From contig NC_030683.2 in NCBI RefSeq assembly GCF_000004195.4, positions 72,759,764 to 72,823,763 of the forward strand: a DNA stretch of 64,000 bases, written 5' to 3'. The number at the start of each line of letters is the position of its first letter. The first letter of the stretch is position 1. This DNA is from Xenopus tropicalis (Eukaryota > Chordata > Amphibia > Anura > Pipidae). The position numbers were made by a program, and so were the translations under genes. This document shows, one piece after another, positions 19,731 through 30,838 of the stretch. Under the pieces are notes generated by a model. That model searched no databases. It saw only the letters and a program-made list of their open reading frames with translations, and was not told where the DNA came from.

Positions 19731-21534
19731 GAGACGCAGTCTTTATATACAAAACCAGCACATTATATGCAGCGAGACGCAGTCTTTATATACAAAACCA
19801 GCACATTATATGCAGCAAGACGCAGTCTTTATTTACAAAACCAGCACATTATATGCAGCGAGACGCAGTCTTTATATACAAAACCAGCACATTATATGCA
19901 GCAAGACGCAGTCTTTATTTACAAAACCAGCACATTATATGCAGCGAGACGCAGTCTTTATATACAAAACCAGCACATTATATGCAGCGAGACGCAGTCT
20001 TTATATACAAAACCAGCACATTATATGCAGCGAGACGCAGTCTTTATATACAAAACCAGCACATTATATGCAGCGAGACGCAGTCTTTATTTACAAAACC
20101 AGCACATTATATGCAGCGAGACGCAGTCTTTATATACAAAACCAGCACATTATATGCAGCAAGACGCAGTCTTTATTTACAAAACCAGCACATTATATGC
20201 AGCGAGACGCAGTCTTTATATACAAAACCAGCACATTATATGCAGCGAGACGCAGTCTTTATATACAAAACCAGCACATTATATGCAGCGAGACGCAGTC
20301 TTTATATACAAAACCAGCACATTATATGCAGCGAGACGCAGTCTTTATATACAAAAGCAGCACATTATATGCAGCGAGACGCAGTCTTTATATACAAAAG
20401 CAGCACATTATAAGCAGCGAGACGCAGTCTTTATATACAAAAGCAGCACATTATATGCAGCGAGACGCAGTCTTTATATACAAAAGCAGCACATTATATG
20501 CAGCGAGACGCAGTCTTTATATACAAAACCAGCACATTATATGCAGCGAGACGCAGTCTTTATATACAGAAGCAGCACATTTTATGCAGCGAGACGCAGT
20601 CTTTATATACAAAAGCAGCACATTATATGCAGCGAGACGCAGTCTTTATATACAAAAGCAGCACATTATATGCAGCGAGACGCAGTCTTTATATACAAAA
20701 GCAGCACATTATATGCAGCGAGACGCAGTCTTTATATACAAAAGCAGCACATTATATGCAGCGAGACGCAGTCTTTATATACAAAAGCAGCACATTATAT
20801 GCAGCGAGATGCAGTCTTTATATACAAAACCAGCACATTATATGCAGCGAGACGCAGTCTTTATATACAAAAGCAGCACATTATATGCAGCGAGACGCAG
20901 TCTTTATATACAAAAGCAGCACATTATATGCAGCGAGACGCAGTCTTTATATACAAAAGCAGCACATTATATGCAGCGAGACGCAGTCTTTATATACAAA
21001 AGCAGCACATTATATGCAGCGAGACGCAGTCTTTATATACAAAAGCAGCACATTATATGCAGCGAGACGCAGTCTTTATATACAAAACCAGCACATTATA
21101 TGCAGGGAAACGCAGTCTTTATATACAAAACCAGCACATTATATGCAGCGAGACACAGTCTTTATATACAAAACCAGCACATTATATGCAGCGAGACGCA
21201 GTCTTTATATACAAAAGCAGCACATTATATGCAGCGAGACGCAGTCTTTATATACAAAAGCAGCACATTATATGCAGCGAGACGCAGTCTTTATATACAA
21301 AAGCAGCACATTATATGCAGCGAGACGCAGTCTTTATATACAAAAGCAGCACATTATATGCAGCGAGACGCAGTCTTTATATACAAAACCAGCACATTAT
21401 ATGCAGCGAGACGCAGTCTTTATATACAAAACCAGCACATAATATGCAGCGAGACGCAGTCTTTATATACAAAACTAGCACATTATATGCAGTGAGACGC
21501 AGTCTTTATATACAAAACCAGCACATTATATGCC
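19731..21534 (+). repeat. 43-bp minisatellite, about 42 units
   Basis: The unit reads GAGACGCAGTCTTTATATAC, then AAAACCAGCACATTATATGC, then AGC. The array runs 1804 bp with very few changes. Main variants are AAAACCAGC versus AAAAGCAGC, which occur in runs, TTTATTTAC versus TTTATATAC, and GCAAGACG versus GCGAGACG. Because 43 is one more than a multiple of three and no plus-strand frame has a stop, all three plus frames stay open (610, 605 and more codons). This is a property of the repeat and not evidence of a protein. The left flank of the L1 (17950-17974) is a diverged partial unit. Confidence 0.95.
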
Positions 21535-22188
21535 ATGAGGAGCAGTGGGTACTGATGGCAGATATTCAGGCCCTGGCACTATAACACTGGCACTGATACA
21601 CAGCATTGGCTCCACTGTAACTAACTAGAAATGAAAAAAGCAATGACAAAAGTAAAATAAATATAGAAAGTGTTAATAACAAATATATAAAAGCACAATG
21701 AGCTTTGTCAGGGGGAAAAGTTAACTTACCCTCCATTTGTTTGGGTAGGGGATAGGGATATTATAGATATCAGGTGACAAAAAACAATTTAATTTCAGCT
21801 AGTGGGTCAGTCTTTAGAACATATACAGTATAGTACTTGTGTATAGTACCTGTGTATAGTGCCTGTGGGATTAAAACTGAAGCAAAAGTTCAAAGTTGGT
21901 TCTTGGGTAAAGTTTACAGCCTGTAGATTCTTCTTTTTTTGTCTTCAATTCTGCACTGTCTCCAGTTTGCAAAATCTCCCGATCCCTGTCTGCATCTGTG
22001 CCTTGATCGGTCAATTTTACTGCCTGTCAAGAAAACTGTGCTCTGATTGGAGAATCCACAAGAAGAAAGATCTAATCAGAGCACAGCTGATTTCTGCAGA
22101 ACCCGGAGAAGATTTGCAGGACAGTGCAGCAACAGAGCCAGGTTTTAAGGTACCAAAGCAGGTTTGGGGAGGCTAAGCCTTATTGAAA
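21535..22188. other. Right flank of the minisatellite, unassigned
   Basis: Contains AGCAGTGGGTACTGATGGCA (21541-21560), which resembles the left flank of the L1 at about 17925-17935 (GCAGCAGGTACTGACATC). This suggests both belonged to one larger element. No coding frame was recognised. Confidence 0.4.
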
Positions 22189-22442
22189 ATCCGCCTATGC
22201 CAGGACTACATCTTAATGAATTAAATCATGCTTTTAGCATTTTGTAACCACAATTACTCCTTTTAAACTTAAACTGTTAATATTATTATCTGCAACAGAT
22301 TTTTTGTGAGTCCATCACAGTACTGCCAAGTTTTGCTCTTTCCATACAGTATGAACTGACAAGATGCAGAGTGGGAATGTTCTCACACACAAAGCAATGT
22401 CCTCATAATCATTCTTACAAGGTGCTTATAATCTTGAAGCAA

Positions 22443-22960
22443 AAAAAGTGATCATGTATTACACCACCCTCAAATATATTTAGCCTTAGATCCCAAGCAC
22501 AATATTAAAACTTAACCTTTAATAAATAAATTTAAAAGGCATGCCTTTGACAAAGCTCAGGTACACTGAGCGAAACGCATGTCAGGCACATAGTTTTAGT
22601 TGAGCAGACAGGTGTTTGATGCCCCAGGGGTGTTGATGGTCTGGGGGAGGTGGAAAGGAATGGGGTGTTGATGGGAGTAGGTTGATTGTGGTTGCACATG
22701 GTGGGCTGGGTAGCTGGCTATGTAAACTAGCACTGGAAGTGAAACTCTGCACACATTTTTTCTGCATCCATTCGTACCCTACCCATTAGGAATAGAGGAC
22801 CGACACAGCTGTGCCCCTTTTTTTTAGATTACTGGACATACCTTTTTAATTTATTTATTAAAGGTTAAGTTTTAATATTGTTCTTGGGAACTAAGGTTAA
22901 ATATATTTTAGAGTGGTGCAATAGATGATCACTTTTTCTTTGCTTCAGTTGTATATATGT
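22443..22960. mobile_element. Inverted-repeat element with degenerate hammerhead
   Basis: The left arm (about 22443-22540) and right arm (about 22845-22945) are inverted copies. For example AACTTAACCTTTAATAAATA on the left pairs with TATTTATTAAAGGTTAAGTT on the right, and AGTGATCA pairs with TGATCACT. Between the arms are a hammerhead-like motif (22542-22588) and about 250 bp of G-rich unassigned sequence. Architecture parallels the element at 11683-12560. Confidence 0.65.
22542..22588 (+). ncRNA. Degenerate hammerhead ribozyme-like motif
   Basis: Stem I pairs TGCCT (22542-22546) with AGGCA (22584-22588). The first core box reads TTGACAA instead of CTGATGA, altering two normally essential bases (C3 and G8). 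Stem II is a perfect GCTCAG/CTGAGC pair (22555-22560, 22566-22571) with a five-base loop. GAAA (22572-22575), a minimal stem III and the GTC triplet (22581-22583) are in place. It is predicted inactive. Confidence 0.6.
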
Positions 22961-23549
22961 TATTGTTCATGCACACCCCTAGAGACCTAACAAGTCTTTG
23001 TTGGTGCTCTCCAATTATTTTGTTTTTGCTTATAATCATGTTGTTATTTTAAGGCAAATTAACTGAAAGATTAGCCATGCCTATAAATTTGGTATACATG
23101 CCCTTATGCCTGTTGAGAACATTGGAGACACGAGTGGAAACAAAAAACAATTGAATCGCTCAAAGAGAATCCTTAAGACTGCTTCTGTCTTTTACTTGTC
23201 TTTGTGATCAGTCATAAAACATGTTTAGTGAAGTGCTAGTGAAATATATAAAAAGCCTAAAAGAATTCATCTTTATGCAACAAACCTGTAGTTAAAACAA
23301 CAAATAGCCTGGCATAATGGGCTGTGCAAACATCAAAAGATCTTGTGTCATCACTGGATCTAACCAGCAATTCATGAAACCAGGTGGGGTTATACCAGTG
23401 GTCACACAATTGACTTCATGGAGGCTATGTATTTGTGGCACTATCATACATGAGCCTCTTTGTGTCTTCAAACAAGGAAGTAGGTATATTTGTTGTGAGA
23501 GATACAAGCAGTAAGAACACTGTTTGGTGTATTTTCCTCCATTGTTAAA
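22961..23549. other. No recognised feature
   Basis: Several short frames (up to 105 codons on the minus strand) show no recognised motif. May include the U3 of the downstream LTR. Confidence 0.3.
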
Positions 23550-24115
23550 GGTGTGATACGTAGCACCAGGGAAAATGCCTGGTTTTGCATCAGCTAATGC
23601 TGTTTTCATGCAAATGGATTAGGAAAAGCCATATAAGTGAGTCCTGGAGTAAATGGAGGGTTAATAGGATAGGTCCTCCATTCCATACTCCAGTTTAGTA
23701 TGTTGATTTGGCCAGCTGTAAGTAGCTGCCTGATTAGGCTGCAGGTGAGCAGCAAATAAAAGGGCTGTGGGATTACACAGAGTGATAAGTGATAGGTGAT
23801 TGAGGTTGAAGACTCAGAGGGGTTCAATCTCAGAGCAGGGCACAGGGCAGGAAGGCTGCCTGCCTGTGTTAGGAACTCCCAGTGGAGCTTGGGGTGCCAC
23901 CTGCCACTGCAAAGAGCAGAGGGAGCGGTAACCAAGTGAGGAGTCACTGTTTATGAACTGACTTTTAAGTTTATGTTGGGAGGAGTTTACCCCAAATAAA
24001 CCTATGTTTTTGAGAGAGAAACATGACATCACATGTTGTGTCCCTGTCTCTTATGCTCCAGATCCTCTGCATGCCTGCCTACCATTGATAATTCCCCCAA
24101 AATTGCGTGTACAGG
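23550..24115 (+). mobile_element. LTR-like sequence
   Basis: A promoter-like AATAAAAGG (23755-23763) is followed 240 bp later by an AATAAA signal (23995-24000), with GGCAGGAAGGCTGCCTGCC between. This is the spacing of U3-R-U5. Ends TGTGATACG (23551) and GCGTGTACA (24112) are plausible but no target duplication was found, so limits are approximate. Confidence 0.45.
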
Positions 24116-24497
24116 CAGTCAGCATGTCACAATGTCTGTAGACAAGGGACCACAAAATCAAAGGTGTTTGTGTAAGACTCTATAGGCTACTGAATGTGTT
24201 TTCATGTTACTGACCTGTGGTGATTAAATGGCTGTGGAAATGTGCAGCTGTAGTGCTAGCACACCAGTTCGGCTTACTGTTCAGCCTGTTGAGTTTACTA
24301 AGCAGGGACCAGCTAAGGTGCACACTAGACACTACACTTATTGCAGTGAAATTCAAATATAAAAAGTCAGCTGAGACCAATAATTATGCCTTCTTGTTAA
24401 GTCACCTTCCCCTGAGTACATTCCTGTACTGTATTCTTAAATCCCTTCTTTAATTTAATCTCTGTTTGCTCAAAACTAACATTGGACTTTTGGGCAA
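24116..24497. other. No recognised feature
   Basis: No repeat or frame of note. Confidence 0.3.
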
Positions 24498-24612
24498 ATC
24501 CAGGCCCAGACTGGCAATCTGTAGATTCTGGCAAATCCCAGAGGGGCTGCTGTAAGATGCCAAAGACAGTTTATTGAGCCTCTGGGAGTTGTAGGGCCTA
24601 TTTTGAATCTTA
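24498..24612. repeat. MITE-like fragment (CCAGGCCCAGACTGGCAATC)
   Basis: Starts CCAGGCCCAGACTGGCAATC and continues GGCAAATCCCAGAGGGGCTG and GGGCCTATTTTGAATC. This is a repeat commonly seen in Xenopus sequence. The ends suggest an hAT-type MITE but the right end is incomplete. Confidence 0.45.
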
Positions 24613-26361
24613 AAAACTGATCTAGCCTTGCTTAATTAATTTTTTGCCTTGCTATTGGCATTTGCCAATCTTGTCTGCCCATGTCACTTCCCTGCCTTGA
24701 CAGTTTCAGTGCCTCTTATTTATATATACCTTTGGTATCCTGCCTTGGATGTTCCAGTACCTATATTTCCTTGTGCTGCAATGTAACTATTTGTATCTGT
24801 TCTTAAGTATCTTCCTGCCTGTGTCCAAGTTTAGATTTGTCTTGTAAACTTGTAAAGTGCCAGGGGTCCTTGTTGGTATATTCAGGTATCTGGTTCCTAA
24901 CAGAAACTCCATAAGGGTTCACTAAACCCTAAGCACACATTGCAGCATTCTTGGGCAACCGTTTGGGTTCAGGGTTTTTTTTAATTAAGTTTCTGTCTCT
25001 CATTAGTTTTTAAAGCCACTGGTAAAGATCCTTGGCATTCTTACCATGGGTGCCATAAGCCTAAAGTCAACAGCTACAAAGAAATGTCTCACTACTAAAA
25101 GCAACATGCTACACAGCATTAAAAACAAAGGGAACATTGTCAAACTTTAAAAAGAATTTCAGGGAAGAAAAAACAACATACTGTGATTGAACAGTAACAA
25201 TAAACCTCAAACATATAAACTGCAGATTTTTGTGTTTACTCTTGGAATGTGTAAGCTCTCCTTGAGAAAAGGGTTCATGAACTTGTATGTGAAATGACAC
25301 ATAATTGCACCACCCTCCCCTGTAAGTAAATAAAATAAACCAATTTTCTAACTTACCTTAGCTATGTGGTTCTACCTGTTTGTCTAAAAAACTATTAGCA
25401 AACCACTGAGCCGTATTATTCCTCCTGTCATTATTTGTCATATGCTGCTTCCATGTTGATCCAATAAATCCACAATATGACTATTTATTTTTCTACTTGT
25501 GTTTGCTTTAAAATTTTTTAAAGGCATATTGACGCATCTGTAATATTTCAAGAGTGCCAACCCCAGGACGAGATGTTCTAGCTCATTTTTAAGTCACATA
25601 AAAATCATAAAAATACTAGCTGTACTGCCTAAAAATAATTTTAGGCAATCAGGCTGTTGTGTGCTGTAAAAAAAAACACGCAACAAATACAACAAAGTAA
25701 AATAATAACTCATTAGGCACACTGAAAATCAATAAACATCATATCTGCATGCCTGGATACACGTGAATCAACCCTCATGTGACGGGTGGGATGTAATTTG
25801 GTCACAAATAGAAAATCGTGCTCTGCAATTTGGTCTGGATTTTCCTAATTGGACTTTAAATTTAAATCATAGTGCATTGTGCTTACATTGCATTAGACTA
25901 TACAAAGTTGGTACCTGCTGTTTAGCTAAAATTAATTTGCACCATGTTTGCGCATGGGCCCTAAATTGTTTGGATGGACTTAATCAAAGTTTATATGACT
26001 GGCTTTGGATGATTAGCATTTCTTAGTTTGACTAGCAGGATCAGAATCATGTTTCTGCAGGGGCTCTCAATTTCTAACTCAAAACAAAAATTTTATGTTA
26101 TAAAAATGTCTGCACTTACATGACATAACAGTAAAAGTGTGACTAAAAAGCAGAGGCCCCAATGGTGGGACCAGAAAATTACTGCATAATTGCTTAATAC
26201 ATCTACATTTAGATCTAAATGACTTTCCATAACTTACTAAACCCAAGTGGCCCTGTTCCATACGTCAGTGGAAGTTCCAAACCAGGATAAGTAAACCATT
26301 GCTTCACTATAAATCCTGCGTTAGACCACACCCTCATTACGAGTTCAAAGATATTGAGTTC
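24613..26361. other. No recognised feature (1.7 kb)
   Basis: A/T-rich sequence. The longest frames (87 codons at 25763, 63 codons at 25109) have no recognisable motif. No repeat or palindrome was picked out by eye. Confidence 0.3.
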
Positions 26362-26525
26362 AAAGATATTATCAAACTTGAAAGAGTTCAGAGAATGATA
26401 CTTATACTAATTAAGAGGTTGGAACTATCTAGTAATGAAGAAATGCTTGACAAACTAGGTTAGCCATCATAAAGAAAAGAATTCATAGAGGTGGCATGAT
26501 TAATATGCATAAATACAATCAATAA
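26362..26525 (+). pseudogene. CR1-like C-terminal fragment, divergent subfamily
   Basis: Translation reads IIKLERVQRM, then MLDKLG, then HRGGMINMHKY, matching the LERVQRR..LSRLGLFSLE..RGDMI order of CR1 C-termini but with clear divergence and frame breaks. The 14-bp duplication GAGTTCAAAGATAT occurs at 26341 and 26356. Confidence 0.5.
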
Positions 26526-26636
26526 AGTTCATACACAGATCTCGAGGGAAAACTGCATTCTATATGGAATTGCATGCCTACAGATGGAGCAATGACTGAG
26601 TATGTAGAAAATGTGAATAAGAATTTACCTACTGTA

Positions 26637-26960
26637 GGGGGCACATTTACTAATCCACGAATCCGAATCACGAATGGGAAAAAATCGTATTGGAACCGAA
26701 AATTTTGTAAGATTGCAAATATCACGAAAATGCTTACAAAAAAATCGTATTAGTCACGATAATATCGTATTGGCGATCCGAAAGTCACGAAATTTTCGTA
26801 CCAAACAATTGTAAACAGCGGTAAAACCTTTCCGATTTTTTCGTGCAAACGTCCGAAAAAGTCGTGCACCATACGAAAAAGTCGTGCGCCATACGAAAAA
26901 GTCGTGCGGACGCCCGAAAAAATCGTCGAAAATACGCTTGGAGCGTTCTCATGAACGCTC
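26637..26960. mobile_element. Palindromic MITE, left part only
   Basis: Starts GGGGGCACATTTACTAATCC after TA, then runs of AAAATCGTATT, CCGAAAAAGTCGTGC and similar units (26850-26930, about 21-bp repeats). The expected inverted right half is missing, although a short GAGCGTTC/GAACGCTC palindrome sits at 26941-26960. Confidence 0.6.
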
Positions 26961-27290
26961 GTGCGTAAAATATTACATAGTTTTTATAAACAGAATACTC
27001 CAATATATAAACATTTACCTGAATGATTTTATTCATCTCCTTGTTTCTGGTACTTTAGCTAATGTACAGGTTTATATAGTATATGTACAACTAGGGTTGC
27101 CACCTTACCAATATTTTACCCTCTTGTGCTGTAATAATGATGTTATTGAGTGCAATATTATAAATAAGAAAAAAAGATAACAGAAAAAGATTCTATTTTT
27201 TCCTTAATGGTAACATGCAGCCCCACATACCAAAATCCCTGCATTAAGTGTAATAGAGAAAGCCTCAGTAGCTAAAAAGAATACATTAAA
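26961..27290. other. No recognised feature
   Basis: A/T-rich and without a clear repeat. Confidence 0.3.
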
Positions 27291-28370
27291 CTAGAAAGGG
27301 AAGTTTGGGAACAAATTTCATGTTGGTTTGAAAAACGTGAAGTCACTGAATGAAATCTGATCTGTTGTTGGCTCCGCCCACTTTTTCTAACCTTGGGCCA
27401 CAGTTATATAGTAAAAACCACTGTGCACGGTTTGGGGACCCTGGTTTTAATAGTGTCTGAATATCAGCAATATTAGTATTAATATTTAAAGAATGGCAAC
27501 AATTTAAATTTAGACTTATGAAGTCTATAGGTGATGGCTGTTGTTGGCCCCGCCCACTCGTCTAAACTTGGAACATAATCACCCAGTGACAAACTTTGCA
27601 AAGTTTGGGGACCCTGACATTAAATATGTGAGAATGGCAGCAGTTAAAATTTCCTCACTGAAAACAATGAAAGTAGTGATCAACTGTGAAAAGTTTGGGG
27701 ACCCAGGGGTTAATAATGTGAGAATGGCAGCAAATTGAATTTCCCCATTGACAGTCAAGAGGTAAAATCTGATTGGCTGATGGTGGCTCCACCCACTTTT
27801 CTACCCTTGAACAGCAGTTACCTATTGCCTAACTCTGCAAAGTTTGGGGATCCTGGTGTTATCACTGTGAGAATGGCAGCAGGATGAATTTCCTCCAAGT
27901 CAATAGGTAAAATCTGATTGGCTGTTCACAGCTTCACCCACTTTTGGGCATCCAACAATCACATTCATTTGTGATTCAAGTTTGGGGGGTGTAGCCTCAA
28001 AGCTGTAAGATTGGCAGCAGTTTCAATTTCCCCATAAAAGTCAACAGGTGAAATTTGATTGGCTGTTGTTGGCCCCTCCCACTTTGGGAAAAAGTAAGAG
28101 TAAGTGTGGAAGCAGTTTAAAAATCTTCCCTATCAAAGTCAATGGGAAATTTGGGGTGTTCAGAGTGGCGCCAAAAAAAAGACAGGGGGCGGGATCACTT
28201 AGAAAAGCTCAAGCAACCTGCTCCACTATAGGGCAAAGAAGTGTGGAGAGTTTGGGTGTTGTACCCCTAAAACTGTAGGAGGACTAGCATTTAGAAAATG
28301 GGGGGTGCTAAGAATAATAATTATAAGAAAAAGACGAAGAATAAGCTGAAGTCGAAGAACAGTCCAACAA
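27291..28370. repeat. Satellite-like element, copy 2 (shorter)
   Basis: Same left start (CTAGAAAGGGAAGTTTG) and same tail (GGGATCACTTAGAAAAGCTC, then CTGCTCCACTATAGGGC) as copy 1 at 2380-4275. About five interior units are missing: unit 1 joins directly to sequence equivalent to about 3255 of copy 1. This suggests unequal recombination between units. Confidence 0.75.
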
Positions 28371-29439
28371 CTTCATGTGTCATACTTTCCCCCTGTTCAC
28401 TGGGAGGTGTTGAGTTCTCAAGGGTTTTGCACAGATAAAAGGAGGTGGGATAAGCCAATTTTTGTCTTGAGGTAGGCTAATGACAGGAGAAGAATGGAGA
28501 AAAAAAATAGACATCAAGGAGGTTAATCAGAATTTTGTGGTCCATTTAACAATGTTATGGTCCATTTGAGAATATGGGTAATGGCACATGAGGATATTTG
28601 TTTAAAAAGCAAGTTGCAGCGACAAGTCGTTTATCTTTTCGATGACAAAGATTCCAGGAGATTCAACTGGAGCGATATACAACCCATAGGCCAGCAGGTG
28701 AATGTTATCACCCACATGCTAAGCGGAAATTATGCTTGCAGACTGTCACGGCTACTAATCCCTGTTGTATTGCTTAACTGTGCAAGATTTCAATACATTT
28801 ATATGGTATCCTCTTCTAACTGCTGTCGCTAAGAAAAGGGTCTTTGTGTGGTTTTAGGCTACAAGCAATTTATAGTGATCCCGTATGTTTTGACACTATT
28901 ATTCCTGTGTGTTCTCAATTGTGAGACAAAAACCAGACTTGTTACCGCAACTCACTTTTAAATAATTGCGCCAACAAATCTCTCTGTTGCCAATACCCTA
29001 ATACCTAAACCTATATAAAAAAAGTTGATAACTGTATTGCTTAGAAATACCTGCTATGTGTGAAAAATATTACTGGATGAATTTGCGCTTGTTGTCAAAG
29101 ACGTTGGTAAAAATCAAAAACAAGTCTGCCTCAGCTCTTTACCTGACTTAATTCAATTTGAGGCAGCTATAGGGGTTGCAGGAGAGCAATGCAGCTCCTG
29201 CCATCAGGCAAGTTGACAACCTGGTTTGAGGTGGTACTTTACCAAGTACAGTAAAAATGACCCGAGTAGTAAGATCTTTCAATACAGAAAATTAGATCAC
29301 TAGCAATAAGACCCTTTATCTCAAATGCATTAAGATAGATAAAAAGAAAGTATCTTTTGGGTACATAGATACTAACAGGCTGGTGGCTGGTTGAAACAAC
29401 TTGCTTTTCACTTTAACAAAAAAGGGATTTCTCTAGTAG
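28371..29439. other. No recognised feature (1 kb)
   Basis: No motif or repeat recognised. The last part may include 5' untranslated sequence of the CR1 element. Confidence 0.3.
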
Positions 29440-29469
29440 TGGTGGGGAGGAGAGCAGAGCTAGGCCTAA

Positions 29470-29978
29470 ACAGATGTGGTTATAGGGGATTTGAACACTA
29501 GGAAGGTGGACAGGGTTATCTGTCGAGCGGATCGCTTTAACTGAACAGTTTGCTGTCTTCCTGGTGCCAGGGTTCGGCATGTGGTTGATCGGGTTGACAA
29601 ATTATTGAAAGGGGCTGGGCATGACCCGGCTGTCTTGGTATATATATGTACTAATGACAAAATGAACGGTAGGTGGAGGACCTTAAAGAGTGAGTTCAGG
29701 GATCTAGGCTCTAAGATTAAGGAAAGGTCCTCCAATGTAATTTATTCAGAATTTTGCCGGTGCCACGTGCATGTTTAGGAAGACAGCGGGAGCTTAGGGA
29801 GCTAAATTCATGGCTAAAGTCTTGGTGTAGGAAGGCAGGGTTTGGGTTCCTAGAGCACTGGGCTGACTTTTCTTTGGGGTACAATCTATACAGACGTGAT
29901 GGATTGCATCTCAATGGAAGGGGGTCTGCTGTGCTAGGGGAGAGAATGGTTAAGAGGCTGGAGGAGTGTTTAAACTAG
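29470..29978 (+). pseudogene. CR1 ORF1 with SGNH-type esterase domain
   Basis: Three esterase blocks are readable. The first should hold the GDS nucleophile, but here it reads GDL (29487-29495, codon TTG where TCG would give Ser). The third reads CTND (about 29650). The fifth is DGLHLN (about 29899-29916) with the Asp and His of the catalytic pair. A frameshift near 29757 separates the first half from the frame starting at 29754. The helix LRELNSWLKSWCRK and the segment GFGFLEHW are typical of CR1 ORF1 proteins, whose role in retrotransposition is not settled. Confidence 0.75.
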
Positions 29979-30838
29979 ACAAGGGGGGGGGGCTGGGTGA
30001 GCTATGGTTTTATGGGAAAGCTAGTGTAGACGGGGTAGTGGGATTAGCAAAGGGTTGTGGGGGAGGAGTGAGTTGGGCATACAGTTTATCAGTTAAGGAG
30101 CTTCTGTTGTTACAAGGGAAACAGACTAATATTCGCCTTAACTCTAACTCTCCGTTAGCTAATGTAAACATCAGAGGGAGAAGTAGTAATCTCCGCTGCA
30201 TGCTGGCTAATGCGCGAAGCTTGTCGGGTAAATTAGGGGAGCTGCAAGCTACTGCATGTATTGAAAATTATGATTTAATTGGTATCACTGAGACCTGGTG
30301 GGATGAAAAATGCGTCTGGGCCGTGAATTTAAATGGTTATACACTTTTTAGGAGGGACAGAGAGATTCAAAAGGGTGGAGGGGGTTGTCTTTGTGTAAAG
30401 TCAGATTTAAAGCCATGTAATAAAGACATTACCAATGAAAACATTGAATCTCTTTGGGTAGAAATTTCAGTAGGGTTGAAGGTTACAAAGAAAATGATCA
30501 TTGGTGTATGCTATAAACCACCCCATATAGATGAGGGGGATAAGACCCAGCTACGGTTGCAAATGGAGGAAGCTTCACAACTGGGTCAAGTTGTTATTAT
30601 GGGGGACTTTAATTATCCAGACATTGACAGGAGTAATGGGGTGGCTAAGTCAGAAAAAGCTAATAGGTTTGTAAATATGCTAAATGACAACTTTTTATTT
30701 CAGGCGGTTCAAGTACTAGGAATGACTCTATTTTGGACCTGGTAATATCTAATAACACTGAACTCATCTCTAACATTTGTGTGGGTGACAATTTGGTGAA
30801 CATTAATCACAATATGGTCTCCTTTGAGGGAATGCTGT
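29966..30838 (+). pseudogene. CR1 ORF2 endonuclease domain
   Basis: From about residue 70 of the open frame the apurinic-endonuclease (APE)-type blocks appear: MLANARSL, ITETWWD (30281-30301) with the metal-binding Glu, GVCYKPP, and GDFNYPD (30602-30622). A frameshift near 30710 moves to a frame with DSILDLVISN. The last block reads NINHNMV (about 30802) where family members carry DH, so the Asp partner of the catalytic His appears to be Asn. The first 50 or so codons are G-rich and probably untranslated or linker. Confidence 0.8.

Larger units (their letters stand above)
17208..22203. mobile_element. Probable composite element bounded by GCATAGGCGGA inverted ends
   Basis: The left end GCATAGGCGGA (17209-17219) is mirrored by TCCGCCTATGC on the right (about 22189-22199). 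A CTACATC stretch lies just outside on both sides (about 17201 and 22204), a possible 7-8 bp target duplication as in hAT elements. Inside are a T2 MITE, an L1 insertion, the 43-bp minisatellite and unassigned flanks. The flanks share GGGGAGGCTAA (17239 and 22166). No transposase was seen. It could instead be two separate fragments of one family. Confidence 0.4.

Noticed and set aside
19663..21584. Open frames of 610, 605, 314 and 186 codons
   Set aside because: All are readings of the same 43-bp tandem repeat in different frames. The overlap of several long frames on one strand is explained by a stop-free unit length of 3n+1, so they are not annotated as genes.
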